DNA of 44,247 nt from a bacterium (GTDB taxonomy: Bacteria; Vulcanimicrobiota; Xenobia; Xenobiales; JADMJV01), in assembly GCA_018780265.1 (NCBI GenBank), contig JADMJV010000113.1:1-44247 (forward strand). Reading direction: 5' to 3'. This document shows, piece after piece, positions 1 through 7,282 of the stretch. Every line of letters starts with the position of its first letter. Position 1 is the stretch's first letter. Below the pieces are notes generated by a model that searched no databases, was not told the DNA's origin, and saw only the letters and a list, made by a program, of their open reading frames with translations. Position numbers and translations under genes: made by a program.

Positions 1-331
1 AGTGGTTGGCGACCAGCCATTCATTGACCGCGTTCTTGGGCATGCCGAAGTAATCTACAAGACCCATGACGAAGCCGACACCACCCACCTTCGCTGTCTC
101 CCCATTCGATCCGCCCGTTTGCCGGGCTTCCGAGCCATAACGGCAGAACTGTCCGTCGAGGAAGCCAAGGTGGTACTTTCTGGCCCCCTTGCGGAGGGCA
201 GCAAGCTGCTCTGCTACCTGGACCTGGACGATACCATCCCGCCTCTGGCCATTCAGGCTACCGTCGAATGGTGTCAGCTCCTGGGTGGCGCGTTTTTCGT
301 TCAGTTCGCAGGACCCTGCGCCACTTTCTAA
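1..331 (+). CDS. PilZ-like domain protein, 5' partial
   Basis: The frame is open to the left edge, so the gene probably begins outside the window; the GTG at position 2 need not be the start. About 109 residues are visible. The C-terminal half reads like a PilZ beta-barrel: a GPLAEGSKL turn, alternating hydrophobic strands, an ATVEW strand and a final FFVQF strand. PilZ domains bind cyclic di-GMP through an RxxxR motif and a D/NxSxxG motif. Neither is clearly intact here (AELSVEE sits at the second position), so c-di-GMP binding cannot be claimed. The assignment rests on overall pattern only. Confidence 0.45.
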   Translation, partial: VVGDQPFIDRVLGHAEVIYKTHDEADTTHLRCLPIRSARLPGFRAITAELSVEEAKVVLSGPLAEGSKLLCYLDLDDTIPPLAIQATVEWCQLLGGAFFVQFAGPCATF

Positions 332-337
332 GCGGCT

Positions 338-604
338 TTGGTCGTAAAAGCCGAGAACCAAAAGCTTGATGCAGTGACTTTGCGCAATGTTCTGGATTTG
401 GTCTTGAAGGATTCTAAAGGTCACCTTGCCTATTCGCCCGTCGCAGCCTATCAAGCAACTTTCAATTCCAAGCCGGTATGGGTTATAACCGTAAAGCGGG
501 AGAGGGCCGAAGCTATGGGCGAGGGAGCCCGTCTTGGACACGTTCGCATCTTCGTCTTTGACCGGCAGGGATTTGTAGTATGCGGATTTGTAGTATGCGG
601 CTAA
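338..604 (+). CDS. small protein of unknown function with duplicated C-terminus
   Basis: An 88-residue ORF beginning with TTG, six bases after the preceding stop. I do not recognise the family. The middle contains a strand-like segment (PVWVITVKRE) and a second one (HVRIFVFDRQ), suggesting a small alpha/beta protein. The last ten residues are FVVCG repeated, produced by a 15-bp tandem duplication just before the stop, so the natural C-terminus is probably altered. No signal peptide or membrane segment is visible. Position directly behind the PilZ-like fragment suggests co-transcription. Confidence 0.45.
   Translation: MVVKAENQKLDAVTLRNVLDLVLKDSKGHLAYSPVAAYQATFNSKPVWVITVKRERAEAMGEGARLGHVRIFVFDRQGFVVCGFVVCG
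569..598. repeat. 15-bp perfect tandem duplication
   Basis: GGATTTGTAGTATGC occurs twice in direct succession (569-583 and 584-598). The unit length is a multiple of three, so it adds five residues to the preceding ORF without shifting the frame. It looks like a recent slippage or replication duplication. Confidence 0.9.
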
Positions 605-633
605 GAGACCTTGCTCCCACCCAGCCCACTCCG

Positions 634-662
634 TTGACTCTGCCTGAAGTGTGATCTAAAGT
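634..662 (+). promoter_or_regulatory. predicted sigma-70 promoter of the RHH/MazF operon
   Basis: TTGACT at 634-639 and TAAAGT at 657-662 are separated by 17 bp. The -10 element lies inside the palindrome at 656-677, so a protein bound there would block RNA polymerase. Confidence 0.5.
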
Positions 663-677
663 ATGATCATACTTTAG
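656..677. promoter_or_regulatory. perfect 22-bp palindrome, likely antitoxin operator
   Basis: The 22 bases beginning CTAAAGTATGA are identical to their own reverse complement. The site covers the predicted -10 element and ends just before the antitoxin gene. Ribbon-helix-helix antitoxins are known to autorepress by binding such dyads, so this is most likely the operator of the pair at 694-1337. Binding is inferred, not shown. Confidence 0.7.
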
Positions 678-693
678 AATGAGGGGTTGTCAC

Positions 694-999
694 TTGTCGG
701 GAAGTGTACGCGTTACTGTCACTCTGCCTGAGGAAATTCTGGTTGAAATCGATAGAGGAGATCGCAATCGAAGCCGGTTTGTGCTTGAGGCGGTCCGAAG
801 GGAAATCGTCAGACGCAAGCTGGAAGCCTTAGAAGTCTCTTTGAACCACCCCCACCCAGATTCGCAGGCCCTGGAGCCAGCCGGACTGCAAGAGTGGTTT
901 CAAGCAGGCAGCCAGGATGCGGCTGAACTTTTGGATCTGCAGGGCGGCACTGAAATACATTGGGTGCCCGATCAAGGGTGGGTTGAAGGCAAAGAGTGA
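694..999 (+). CDS. ribbon-helix-helix (CopG/MetJ-type) antitoxin
   Basis: A protein of about 101 residues. Its N-terminus (SVRVTVTLPEEILVEID, then a helix through RSRFVLEAVRREI) is the beta-strand/helix/helix of a ribbon-helix-helix DNA-binding domain. The acidic, Trp-containing tail would be the part that wraps the toxin. I prefer the TTG at 694: GAGGGG lies seven bases upstream, and the strand then begins right at the N-terminus. An ATG at 679 would add five residues but abuts the palindrome. The stop overlaps the toxin's GTG start by 3 nt. Expected roles are neutralising the MazF-like protein and repressing the operon through the 656-677 palindrome. Confidence 0.8.
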   Translation: MSGSVRVTVTLPEEILVEIDRGDRNRSRFVLEAVRREIVRRKLEALEVSLNHPHPDSQALEPAGLQEWFQAGSQDAAELLDLQGGTEIHWVPDQGWVEGKE

Positions 1000-1337
1000 G
1001 TATTCAAAGGGGAACTGTGGTTTTGGTTGAGCTGGAGCCTACGGTCGGGCACGAGCAGCGGGGCCTCAGGCCTTGCGTCGTAGTCAGCAGTCCCAGCGTC
1101 GCCTCCTGCCAAAAATTTCCCATGTTGTGTGTGGTCCCCGTCAGCAGCACCCCGGGAGAAGGCGCACTCTATCCAAAACTGAGGATAGGCCGGAGCGGGC
1201 TTCGCAATGAGTCTTTCGCTCTGATTGATCAACTGCGCTCTTTGGACAAACTAAGGGTCCGCAGGCGCTATGGTTGTGTCTCCCCCGTTGAACTGGGGTC
1301 TTTAGAGGAGGGCATTCGTCTATATCTCTCCCTGTAA
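996..1337 (+). CDS. MazF/PemK-family mRNA interferase toxin
   Basis: A 113-residue protein with the PemK-like SH3-type barrel: RGTVVLVELEPTVGHEQRG followed by RPCVVVSS and VVPVSST, as in MazF family toxins. The Arg-Gly of the first strand and the Ser/Thr of the PVSST strand correspond to the catalytic region. Length matches MazF (110-120 residues). The GTG start overlaps the antitoxin stop, giving translational coupling. The family cleaves mRNA at short sequence motifs. The pairing of RHH antitoxin with MazF toxin is common. The pair looks intact. Confidence 0.88.
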   Translation: MSIQRGTVVLVELEPTVGHEQRGLRPCVVVSSPSVASCQKFPMLCVVPVSSTPGEGALYPKLRIGRSGLRNESFALIDQLRSLDKLRVRRRYGCVSPVELGSLEEGIRLYLSL

Positions 1338-1451
1338 GGCGACCCGGGTGATCCTTGTCGCCTCCTCGATGGAGTCGGCCAACTCCCTGGGAATAGTCTG
1401 CGCAATGCCGCGACCTGGCATCGGACCCAAGTGTTTCGATAGGAGAACGAA

Positions 1452-2501
1452 ATGAAAGCGTGGATTCGATGGGGTGGCCTGAGCCTGATTTATTGGGGGG
1501 CCTCCACCGGCGCCTGGGCGGACTGGATGCTGATTTCGGATTCGGGAGCCAGGCCCAACCGGGTTGCACTCTTTGCCGACATAGAGTCCATGGAGAGTTC
1601 CTCCGATCAATTGAAGGAAGCCAACGCAGTCTTTCGCAACGACCAGGACGAACTGGCTCGCCTGACCGAGCACAAGCGCCGATTCAAAAAGCTGCGCCTG
1701 GTCGAAGTCTTCGAAGCTCCCAAAGGGCCAGAAAGCCGCTACTGGTCGATCGAACTGGACGGAGACCAGAAGACCTGCCGCTTGTTGGACTCGCGAGAAT
1801 TCCAGCGCGACGCGACCTTCAAAGTCATCCCCGGCTCCGGGTTGCTGCCGCTGAATTCAACCTCTTGGGGCGAGAAGGCCTACCAGTTCGCCTTTGACCA
1901 GGGACCCTGGCGGGCCGGTGTGCAAAAGCTGCTGGAGAGAGTCCGACGGGAGCAGACCGTCAACGACCAGACCGAGTTAGCCTCGCTGGGCTACCAACTC
2001 GTCCGCCACGAGACCGACAGTGGATTTCCCGACCTCCTCTGGAAATACGTCTGGACCGATGGATCCAGACCTCCGGGCAAGGAGTCCGACCTGGTGGTGG
2101 CCAAAATCCAGTACGGAGTCGACTTAAGCGCCCGGGAGAACACCGCCCGTCAAAAGGTCCTCGAGGAGGTTTCGGCCCAGGTGGAAGCCCGGCGAAAAGA
2201 GCAGGCCTCCCAACCTCGAGCCGCGATGCCCGACAATTCGATGCTGGGGAGTTGGATCGGAGCACCCGAGTCGGCGCTGGTGGCCCAATGGGGAGAACCC
2301 TATTCCTTCAGCGAGCGCTCGGGGACTCGCTATCTCACCTATCGAAAAGAGAGGGTGGTCGACATCATGCGGCAGGGCGACCCCAACAGCGGAATCGCTA
2401 TCACCAAAGTGGGTGAGGAAGTCTACTGGTCCGAGGTCACCTTCCTGGTCGCCGACGGCAAAGTCTACCAATACAGCACCGACGGAAACGAACCCTGGTA
2501 G
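1452..2501 (+). CDS. secreted protein of unknown function
   Basis: A 349-residue protein with a clear signal peptide: a short basic start, a hydrophobic core, and a probable AWA/D cleavage after residue 23. It begins with ATG behind a good AGGAGA ribosome site. Residues about 25-165 contain a stretch describing a small alpha/beta region (FADIESMES, RLVEVFEAPKG, YWSIELDGDQKTCRLLDSR), similar in style to secreted surface-adhesin-like proteins that compare a measured value with its cost. Residues about 265-345 (GSWIGAPESALVAQWGEPY followed by a YLTYRKE strand) resemble short lipoprotein domains carrying a WGxP motif. I do not recognise a catalytic motif. It is probably envelope-located; its function is unknown. 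Confidence 0.75.
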   Translation: MKAWIRWGGLSLIYWGASTGAWADWMLISDSGARPNRVALFADIESMESSSDQLKEANAVFRNDQDELARLTEHKRRFKKLRLVEVFEAPKGPESRYWSIELDGDQKTCRLLDSREFQRDATFKVIPGSGLLPLNSTSWGEKAYQFAFDQGPWRAGVQKLLERVRREQTVNDQTELASLGYQLVRHETDSGFPDLLWKYVWTDGSRPPGKESDLVVAKIQYGVDLSARENTARQKVLEEVSAQVEARRKEQASQPRAAMPDNSMLGSWIGAPESALVAQWGEPYSFSERSGTRYLTYRKERVVDIMRQGDPNSGIAITKVGEEVYWSEVTFLVADGKVYQYSTDGNEPW

Positions 2502-2508
2502 CGGCCCT

Positions 2509-2760
2509 TCAGGTGCATTGCCAGAAATAGCCACTTACTTTGCAAGTATCGCACCACTGACCGTAACCGATACCGCCGCTCCCCCAGAGAAATTCACCCG
2601 CAGGCTCGACCGATTGTTCCAGCACCATATCGACCAGGGTCACGACCCGGTCGGCGGGCCCGTCCAACAATCGACAGGTCAACTCATAGGGATTTGAAGC
2701 CCAACGGCGCGTCCGAAACTCGTCTATTAGCGTCTGAATTTCTCGCACCCAGTAACTCAA
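2509..2760 (-). CDS. small Cys-containing protein, unknown function
   Basis: An 83-residue ORF starting at TTG. Its stop lies only seven bases from the convergent stop of the upstream secreted-protein gene, a spacing typical of real gene ends. The sequence has normal residue composition, an amphipathic N-terminal half and a C-terminal GSGGIGYGQWCDTCKVSGY segment with CxxC and a final Cys, which could bind a metal. No family was recognised. The lack of a clear ribosome site and the TTG start keep confidence moderate. Confidence 0.45.
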   Translation of the reverse strand: MSYWVREIQTLIDEFRTRRWASNPYELTCRLLDGPADRVVTLVDMVLEQSVEPAGEFLWGSGGIGYGQWCDTCKVSGYFWQCT

Positions 2761-2840
2761 GGAAGCCAGCTATAATGAGCGGCTGAATTGCGGCAGCGAA
2801 GTCGCAGTGCCCACGACGCCATCACCCCAACCCCGTACGG

Positions 2841-3428
2841 CTAACCCAACACCGAACTGCGGGGGAAGATGGTAAACGATTCGGTTGGGGCAAAGAGCGG
2901 CGTGATGGCCTCGCCGGCTCCTACCTGAACACGGTAGGAGTAGCTGTGCCCATAAGGGGCATCTGGATCGGGTTTGGGATGACGACAGACCTCCACCCTC
3001 TCTTCCTGAGCCAACACGATCCACACCTCGGGGAATCCGTATTTCGCATACAGGCTGGCCTTATCATTGCGGTCGTAAGCCACGCTGGAGTCGGCAACTT
3101 CCACAAGCAGGTCTGCGCAGCGAGGGTGTAGAGGACAGTCTTCATCTTCCCGCAGGGTGACCAGCGCAAAATCGGGCTCAGGTTGACTGGACGCCCCCAG
3201 GTCCAGAGGCAGTTGAACTCTGACCACGTGGGTGGTGCTGAAGCGAGGGGCAAATCCCATGGTCAAGCGCCCGATCAGTCTGGCATGTCGTCGATTCTGA
3301 GGACTCATTTCTGTGATGACTCCTTCGATCAGCTCAACGCGCTCTCCCGGTCTTAGGGCTCCGCTCTCGGCGAGCCTGTAATAGCTATCGCGGTCCCACT
3401 TCTTTGCCTGCATCTGGGTGGCTGTCAT
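2841..3428 (-). CDS. Uma2-family restriction-endonuclease-like protein (DUF820)
   Basis: About 195 residues. Start chosen at the ATG at 3428, where the usual Uma2 N-terminus begins (MTATQMQAKKW followed by YYRLAESGALRPGERVELIEGVI). The PD-(D/E)xK-like core is visible: ERVELIEG near residue 35, then PEPDFALV, then LLVEVADSS and a Lys in the following helix (YDRNDKASLYAKYG), ending in VWIV. Uma2 proteins are abundant in cyanobacteria, Chloroflexi, Planctomycetes and myxobacteria, and their biological role is unknown. A promoter with its -10 box six bases from this ATG suggests a leaderless mRNA. The longer in-frame ORF upstream lacks family similarity. Confidence 0.88.
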   Translation of the reverse strand: MTATQMQAKKWDRDSYYRLAESGALRPGERVELIEGVITEMSPQNRRHARLIGRLTMGFAPRFSTTHVVRVQLPLDLGASSQPEPDFALVTLREDEDCPLHPRCADLLVEVADSSVAYDRNDKASLYAKYGFPEVWIVLAQEERVEVCRHPKPDPDAPYGHSYSYRVQVGAGEAITPLFAPTESFTIFPRSSVLG

Positions 3429-3434
3429 TCTCAG

Positions 3435-3464
3435 AGTATAGCCGATGCGGTCGATCCAGGCCAA
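3435..3464 (-). promoter_or_regulatory. predicted leaderless promoter of first Uma2 gene
   Basis: On the minus strand TTGGCC (3459-3464) and TATACT (3435-3440) are 18 bp apart. Only six bases separate TATACT from the ATG at 3428, so transcription should begin at or near the start codon. Confidence 0.5.
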
Positions 3465-3500
3465 GACGGAACACAATGCAGCAATTTCAAAATATAGTGA

Positions 3501-3529
3501 TTGACCGATTCGAAAGAATGTCCTAGGAT
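3501..3529 (+). promoter_or_regulatory. predicted sigma-70 promoter of the EIIA-like/SulP unit
   Basis: TTGACC at 3501-3506 and TAGGAT at 3524-3529, 17 bp apart. The expected start point near 3536 leaves a leader of roughly 30 bases before the ATG at 3568. No strong Shine-Dalgarno sequence is visible in it. Confidence 0.5.
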
Positions 3530-3567
3530 GTCCCAATCCATCCACCAAGGACACCCACTATCCAACC

Positions 3568-4257
3568 ATGAGACTCTCCATCCAGGACGCCGCCCAACTG
3601 CTGGGAGTATCCGAGAAAACCATCTATCGTTGGATCAAAAAAGGAGCGCTGCCGGCCTGTCGCGTCAGCGACCAGTATCGCTTCAATCGCTCCGAACTGC
3701 TGGCCTGGGGCCTGTCCCGTCGAAAGAACGTTTCCGAGGAGCACTTTCACGAGACTCTCCAGGTGGCTGGACCCATCCCCACCATGCTTGAGGCCGTGCA
3801 ACGCGGCGGGATCGTGTACCGCCTGGAAGGGGGGTGCAAAGAAGGGGTGTTGCGCAACCTTGCTCAGGCCGCCCGATTCCCCGTGGAGACCGACCGCCAC
3901 TACCTGAGCAACCTGCTGCTCGCCCGCGAGGGCCTGGGCCCCACCGGTGTAGGGGACGGCTACGCCATTCCCCAACTCATCTATCCCAACGCTCTCGAAC
4001 CTCAGCTTCCCGTCATCGTGATTGCCTTTGTAGACCAGCCTGTAGAGTACGATTCCATGGACGGGCTTCCGGTTTTCTGCCTGTTCGGTTTGCTCAGTTC
4101 CAGTCTGCGAGGCTACTACTTCTTGCTCAACAGACTCTATTACGCGCTTCGAGATGAGGCTTTCCGAACCGTCCTGCGATCCCAGGGGAGCCGGGAAGAA
4201 CTCTTTGCTCATTTGCACCGAATCGAATCCGGGCTACGCGCAAATCCCCCTCCATGA
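3568..4257 (+). CDS. excisionase-type HTH fused to PTS EIIA-like domain lacking the phospho-His
   Basis: 229 residues. Residues 1-48 are an excisionase/MerR-type DNA-binding motif (SIQDAAQLLGVSEKTIYRWIKKG). Residues about 60-220 follow the EIIA fructose/nitrogen (PTS EIIA type 2) fold, including NLLLAREGLGPTGVGDGYAIP. In that family the next residue is the phosphorylated His (GxAIPH); here it is Gln136 (codon CAA). The second conserved His position in the later GxH segment appears as Tyr (RGYYFLL). The protein should therefore not carry phosphate and may act as a ligand- or transporter-sensing DNA-binding regulator. Its stop overlaps the SulP start (ATGA), so the two are translationally coupled. 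HTH-EIIA fusions are known; the His loss is what I read here. Confidence 0.85.
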   Translation: MRLSIQDAAQLLGVSEKTIYRWIKKGALPACRVSDQYRFNRSELLAWGLSRRKNVSEEHFHETLQVAGPIPTMLEAVQRGGIVYRLEGGCKEGVLRNLAQAARFPVETDRHYLSNLLLAREGLGPTGVGDGYAIPQLIYPNALEPQLPVIVIAFVDQPVEYDSMDGLPVFCLFGLLSSSLRGYYFLLNRLYYALRDEAFRTVLRSQGSREELFAHLHRIESGLRANPPP

Positions 4258-5912
4258 TCGCCTGGCAGGAGGCTCGCCAGCACGGACTGCTGTTATCCAG
4301 GCACTGGCCGGCAAACATTATCTCCGGTGTGATTGTGGGCCTGGTTGCCCTACCATTGGCCATGGCCTTCGCCATAGCCAGCGGCGTCAAGCCCGAGCAG
4401 GGCATCTACACGGCCATTGTGGCCGGGCTCACGGTCTCGGTTTTTGGAGGTAGCCGCCTCCAGATCGCCGGGCCTACCGGCGCCTTTATCGCCATTTTGG
4501 CCAATATCACCATTGAACACGGCGTAGACGGACTGCTGTTATCCAGCCTGATGGCCGGAGTCATCCTGATCGCCATGGGCCTGGCCCGCATGGGGGCGCT
4601 CATCAAGTTCATTCCTTCGCCGGTCATTGTGGGTTTCACGGCCGGAATTGGTGTAATTATCTGGGTCAGCCAATGGAAGGACTTCTTTGGCCTCAACCCG
4701 GTCACGGGAAAGCACTTTCACGACAAGCTCGTTCTACTTCTGCTGGACCTGCCCCATTTCCACCATGGCACCACCTCTATCGGCTGCCTGGCCCTGCTGG
4801 TGCTGCTGCTTTCACCCAGGATTCCTGGTATTCGGCGAGTGCCCGGCCCGTTACTGGCCATGTTGCTGTGTACGGTGACGCAACAGGTCCTACAACTCCC
4901 AGGTGTGGCCACGATAGGCAGCGCATTCGGAGGAATTCCCCAGCAGCTTCCCCGCCTGGGTCTCCCTCCCGTCGATGCAGACCGACTCATCGACCTGATG
5001 GGTCCCGCTTTCGCCATCGCCATGCTGGGTGCTATAGAATCGCTGCTCTCGGCGGTGGTGGCTGACGGAATGGCCGGAACCAAGCACGACTCCAATCAAG
5101 AGTTGATCGGCCAGGGGCTGGCCAACTTACTTTGCCCCATCTTTGGAGGATTTGCAGCCACTGGAGCCATCGCCCGAACGGCCACCAACATCCGCAACGG
5201 TGGAACCAGCCCCCTGTCAGGTGTAGTCCACTCCCTGACCCTGCTGGGAATCATTCTCTTTCTGGCACCGCTGGCAGAATATATCCCCCTGACCTCTCTG
5301 GCCGCGATTCTCTTTGTGGTTGCCTGGAATATGAGCGACACGCACCACTTTGCCAGCATGCTGCGCAAGGCTCCCAAGGCCGACATCGCGATTCTACTGA
5401 CCACCTTTACGCTGACCGTGTTGGTGGACCTGATTCTGGCCGTCCAGATAGGGGTGCTGCTGGCTTCCCTGGATTTCTTACGGCGCATGGCCACGGTCTT
5501 TGAAACCGAACAAGTAATCGTGGAAGACCTTGAGCAAGAACTGCAACGGGAAGGAATTCAGCACCTTCCCGCGGGAGTTTTGGTTTACGCCATTCAGGGA
5601 CCCTTCTTCTTTGCCGCTGTCGAGAATTTTGAACGCGCTCTCGGCAACATTCACCAGGACCCGAAAATCCTGATCCTGCGCCTGAAATGGGTCCCCTTTA
5701 TCGACATCACGGGCCTCCAAACCCTTGAAACGGTGCTCAAAGACCTGCACAAACGCAACGTCCGGGTGTTGCTGAGCGGAGCCAATGACGCAGTCCTTGC
5801 CAAATTGGAAAAAGCCGGACTGATCGACCTGGTCGGCCAGGTGAATTCCTTCAGACACTTTCGTGAGGCCATCGTAGCGGCCAGTCGCTGGGCGACTGGC
5901 GAAACTCAGTGA
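4254..5912 (+). CDS. SulP-family anion transporter with STAS domain
   Basis: 552 residues. The N-terminal two thirds hold many membrane segments with SulP hallmarks: NIISGVIVGLVALPLAMAFAIASG near the start, then LQIAGPTGAF, and IGAIESLLS/VADGMAGTKHDSNQELIGQGLAN mid-protein. Residues about 430-545 form a cytoplasmic STAS domain (LRLKWVPFIDITGLQTL). The family moves sulfate, bicarbonate, dicarboxylates or other anions, often with sodium or protons. The substrate cannot be read from sequence, but the NIxxG/GPTGAF cores are like bicarbonate and sulfate members. The start overlaps the EIIA-like regulator by 4 nt. The stop overlaps the convergent hemY stop by 7 nt. Confidence 0.93.
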   Translation: MIAWQEARQHGLLLSRHWPANIISGVIVGLVALPLAMAFAIASGVKPEQGIYTAIVAGLTVSVFGGSRLQIAGPTGAFIAILANITIEHGVDGLLLSSLMAGVILIAMGLARMGALIKFIPSPVIVGFTAGIGVIIWVSQWKDFFGLNPVTGKHFHDKLVLLLLDLPHFHHGTTSIGCLALLVLLLSPRIPGIRRVPGPLLAMLLCTVTQQVLQLPGVATIGSAFGGIPQQLPRLGLPPVDADRLIDLMGPAFAIAMLGAIESLLSAVVADGMAGTKHDSNQELIGQGLANLLCPIFGGFAATGAIARTATNIRNGGTSPLSGVVHSLTLLGIILFLAPLAEYIPLTSLAAILFVVAWNMSDTHHFASMLRKAPKADIAILLTTFTLTVLVDLILAVQIGVLLASLDFLRRMATVFETEQVIVEDLEQELQREGIQHLPAGVLVYAIQGPFFFAAVENFERALGNIHQDPKILILRLKWVPFIDITGLQTLETVLKDLHKRNVRVLLSGANDAVLAKLEKAGLIDLVGQVNSFRHFREAIVAASRWATGETQ

Positions 5913-7282
5913 GCAGAGCCGGCCAATCGGGTAATAGCTTCCTGAGCCGAGTGCACACAGTCGGGGATCCCCACTCCGCTATAGGCGTTGCCCGCCAGTC
6001 GCAGAGCTGGCCAGCGGCTCATCTGGTCCTCCAGCGTGCGCAACCAGTCCAGGTGGCCAACCCGGTAGAGGGGCATGGCACGATGGTAGCGTTTGACCAC
6101 CGACGACACTGGCGGTTCTCCGATACCCAGCAACCGGGAAATCTCACAATGGGAGCGGGCCACCATTTCCTGGTCGGACCATTCCATGGCTTCCGGTCGG
6201 GCCGCCCCGCCCACATACGCCCGCAGCAGGGCCACGTCGCCCTGAGTGCGGCCGGGGTATTTGCGATGGCTGAAGGTGCAAGCCAAAATGTCGCGCTTCT
6301 CCACGGCCGGAACCACAAATCCATAGGCCCGCGTAGCTTGATCGGCGCAGTGGAGTGGGTAAACCAGATTGACGGTAGCCGAAGAAAGGTATTCCTGGCG
6401 GTCCAACAAGTCGGCCGCCGCCGAGTCCCACGGTCGCACCAGTTCGGCTGCCACATAGGTGGGCGTGGCCATGACCACGCGCGCGGTGGAATGGCCGTTG
6501 ACTTCCCAACCGTTCTCCAGGGGCTTCAACTGGGTGACGGCTTCGCCCCCGCGTACACATTCGGACGGAAGTTGGCCAAGCAGGGCCTCAATCAACTGCC
6601 CAAAACCTCCCCGCAAACTGGTGAAAAGGTGATAGCGCGGTCCTCGACTGGCCCGGGCTTCGGGACTGAGCAACAAGCCCCGGCAGACGCTGCCATATTT
6701 GCGTTCAAACTCAAGAAACTGGGGCAAAGTAGCCCGCATGCTCAAAGTCTCCGGGTCGGCCGTGTAAATGCCCGCCACCATGGGCTGGGCAATACGCTCC
6801 AGCGCTTCCTGTCCCAGCCTGCGACGCACAAAAGAAGCGAGCGACTCATCGCCGGACCCTGCCGGCCGGGCGGGCACAAAAAACTCGCAGGCCATGCGCA
6901 GTTTGCCCCACCAACTCACAGCCGGGGAACGAAGAAACGGCCACCACTGACTGGGTGCCAACAGGCGTAACCCCTCGGGAATGGACATCAACCTGCCGCC
7001 ACGCACGATCATGGTTTTGTGGTATTCTGGCTGCGGACTGACCAATTGATCGGCCAATCCCAGTTCCAGGCAAAGCTCTTTACCCCACGGTTTGGCCGTG
7101 ACCATGGACTCTGCGCCCAATTCCTGCAGAAGTCCGTCGGCGCTGAGTGTCTCCAACGAACCGCCAAAACGGGCACTGGCTTCCAGCAACAAAAATTTCC
7201 AACCGCGCTGATGGGCCCGGTAGGCGGCCGTCAATCCGGTGAGGCCGCCGCCCACCACAATCAGATCATAAAAAGGAGACAC
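5906..7282 (-). CDS. hemY: protoporphyrinogen/coproporphyrinogen oxidase
   Basis: 458 residues. It begins with an FAD dinucleotide-binding motif (DLIVVGGGLTGLTAAYRA) and ends with a second FAD-contact segment (RLAGNAYSGVGIPDCVHSA), the layout of HemY/HemG-type flavoenzymes. LGAESM and GIYTADPETLSMRATLP are characteristic of the family. The enzyme oxidises protoporphyrinogen IX or coproporphyrinogen III with oxygen as acceptor; which of the two cannot be told here, and no HemH or HemQ lies in the window. The GTG start lies 17 bases inside the 3' end of hemE, so the two are coupled. Its stop overlaps the opposing SulP stop. Confidence 0.93.
   Translation of the reverse strand: MSPFYDLIVVGGGLTGLTAAYRAHQRGWKFLLLEASARFGGSLETLSADGLLQELGAESMVTAKPWGKELCLELGLADQLVSPQPEYHKTMIVRGGRLMSIPEGLRLLAPSQWWPFLRSPAVSWWGKLRMACEFFVPARPAGSGDESLASFVRRRLGQEALERIAQPMVAGIYTADPETLSMRATLPQFLEFERKYGSVCRGLLLSPEARASRGPRYHLFTSLRGGFGQLIEALLGQLPSECVRGGEAVTQLKPLENGWEVNGHSTARVVMATPTYVAAELVRPWDSAAADLLDRQEYLSSATVNLVYPLHCADQATRAYGFVVPAVEKRDILACTFSHRKYPGRTQGDVALLRAYVGGAARPEAMEWSDQEMVARSHCEISRLLGIGEPPVSSVVKRYHRAMPLYRVGHLDWLRTLEDQMSRWPALRLAGNAYSGVGIPDCVHSAQEAITRLAGSAH

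Noticed and set aside
694..1337. Treating the RHH/MazF pair and the AbrB/PIN remnant as one system
   Set aside because: They belong to different families and are 12 kb apart, with unrelated genes between.
5909..6970. 353-codon plus-strand open frame opposite hemY
   Set aside because: Shadow of hemY; no family character.
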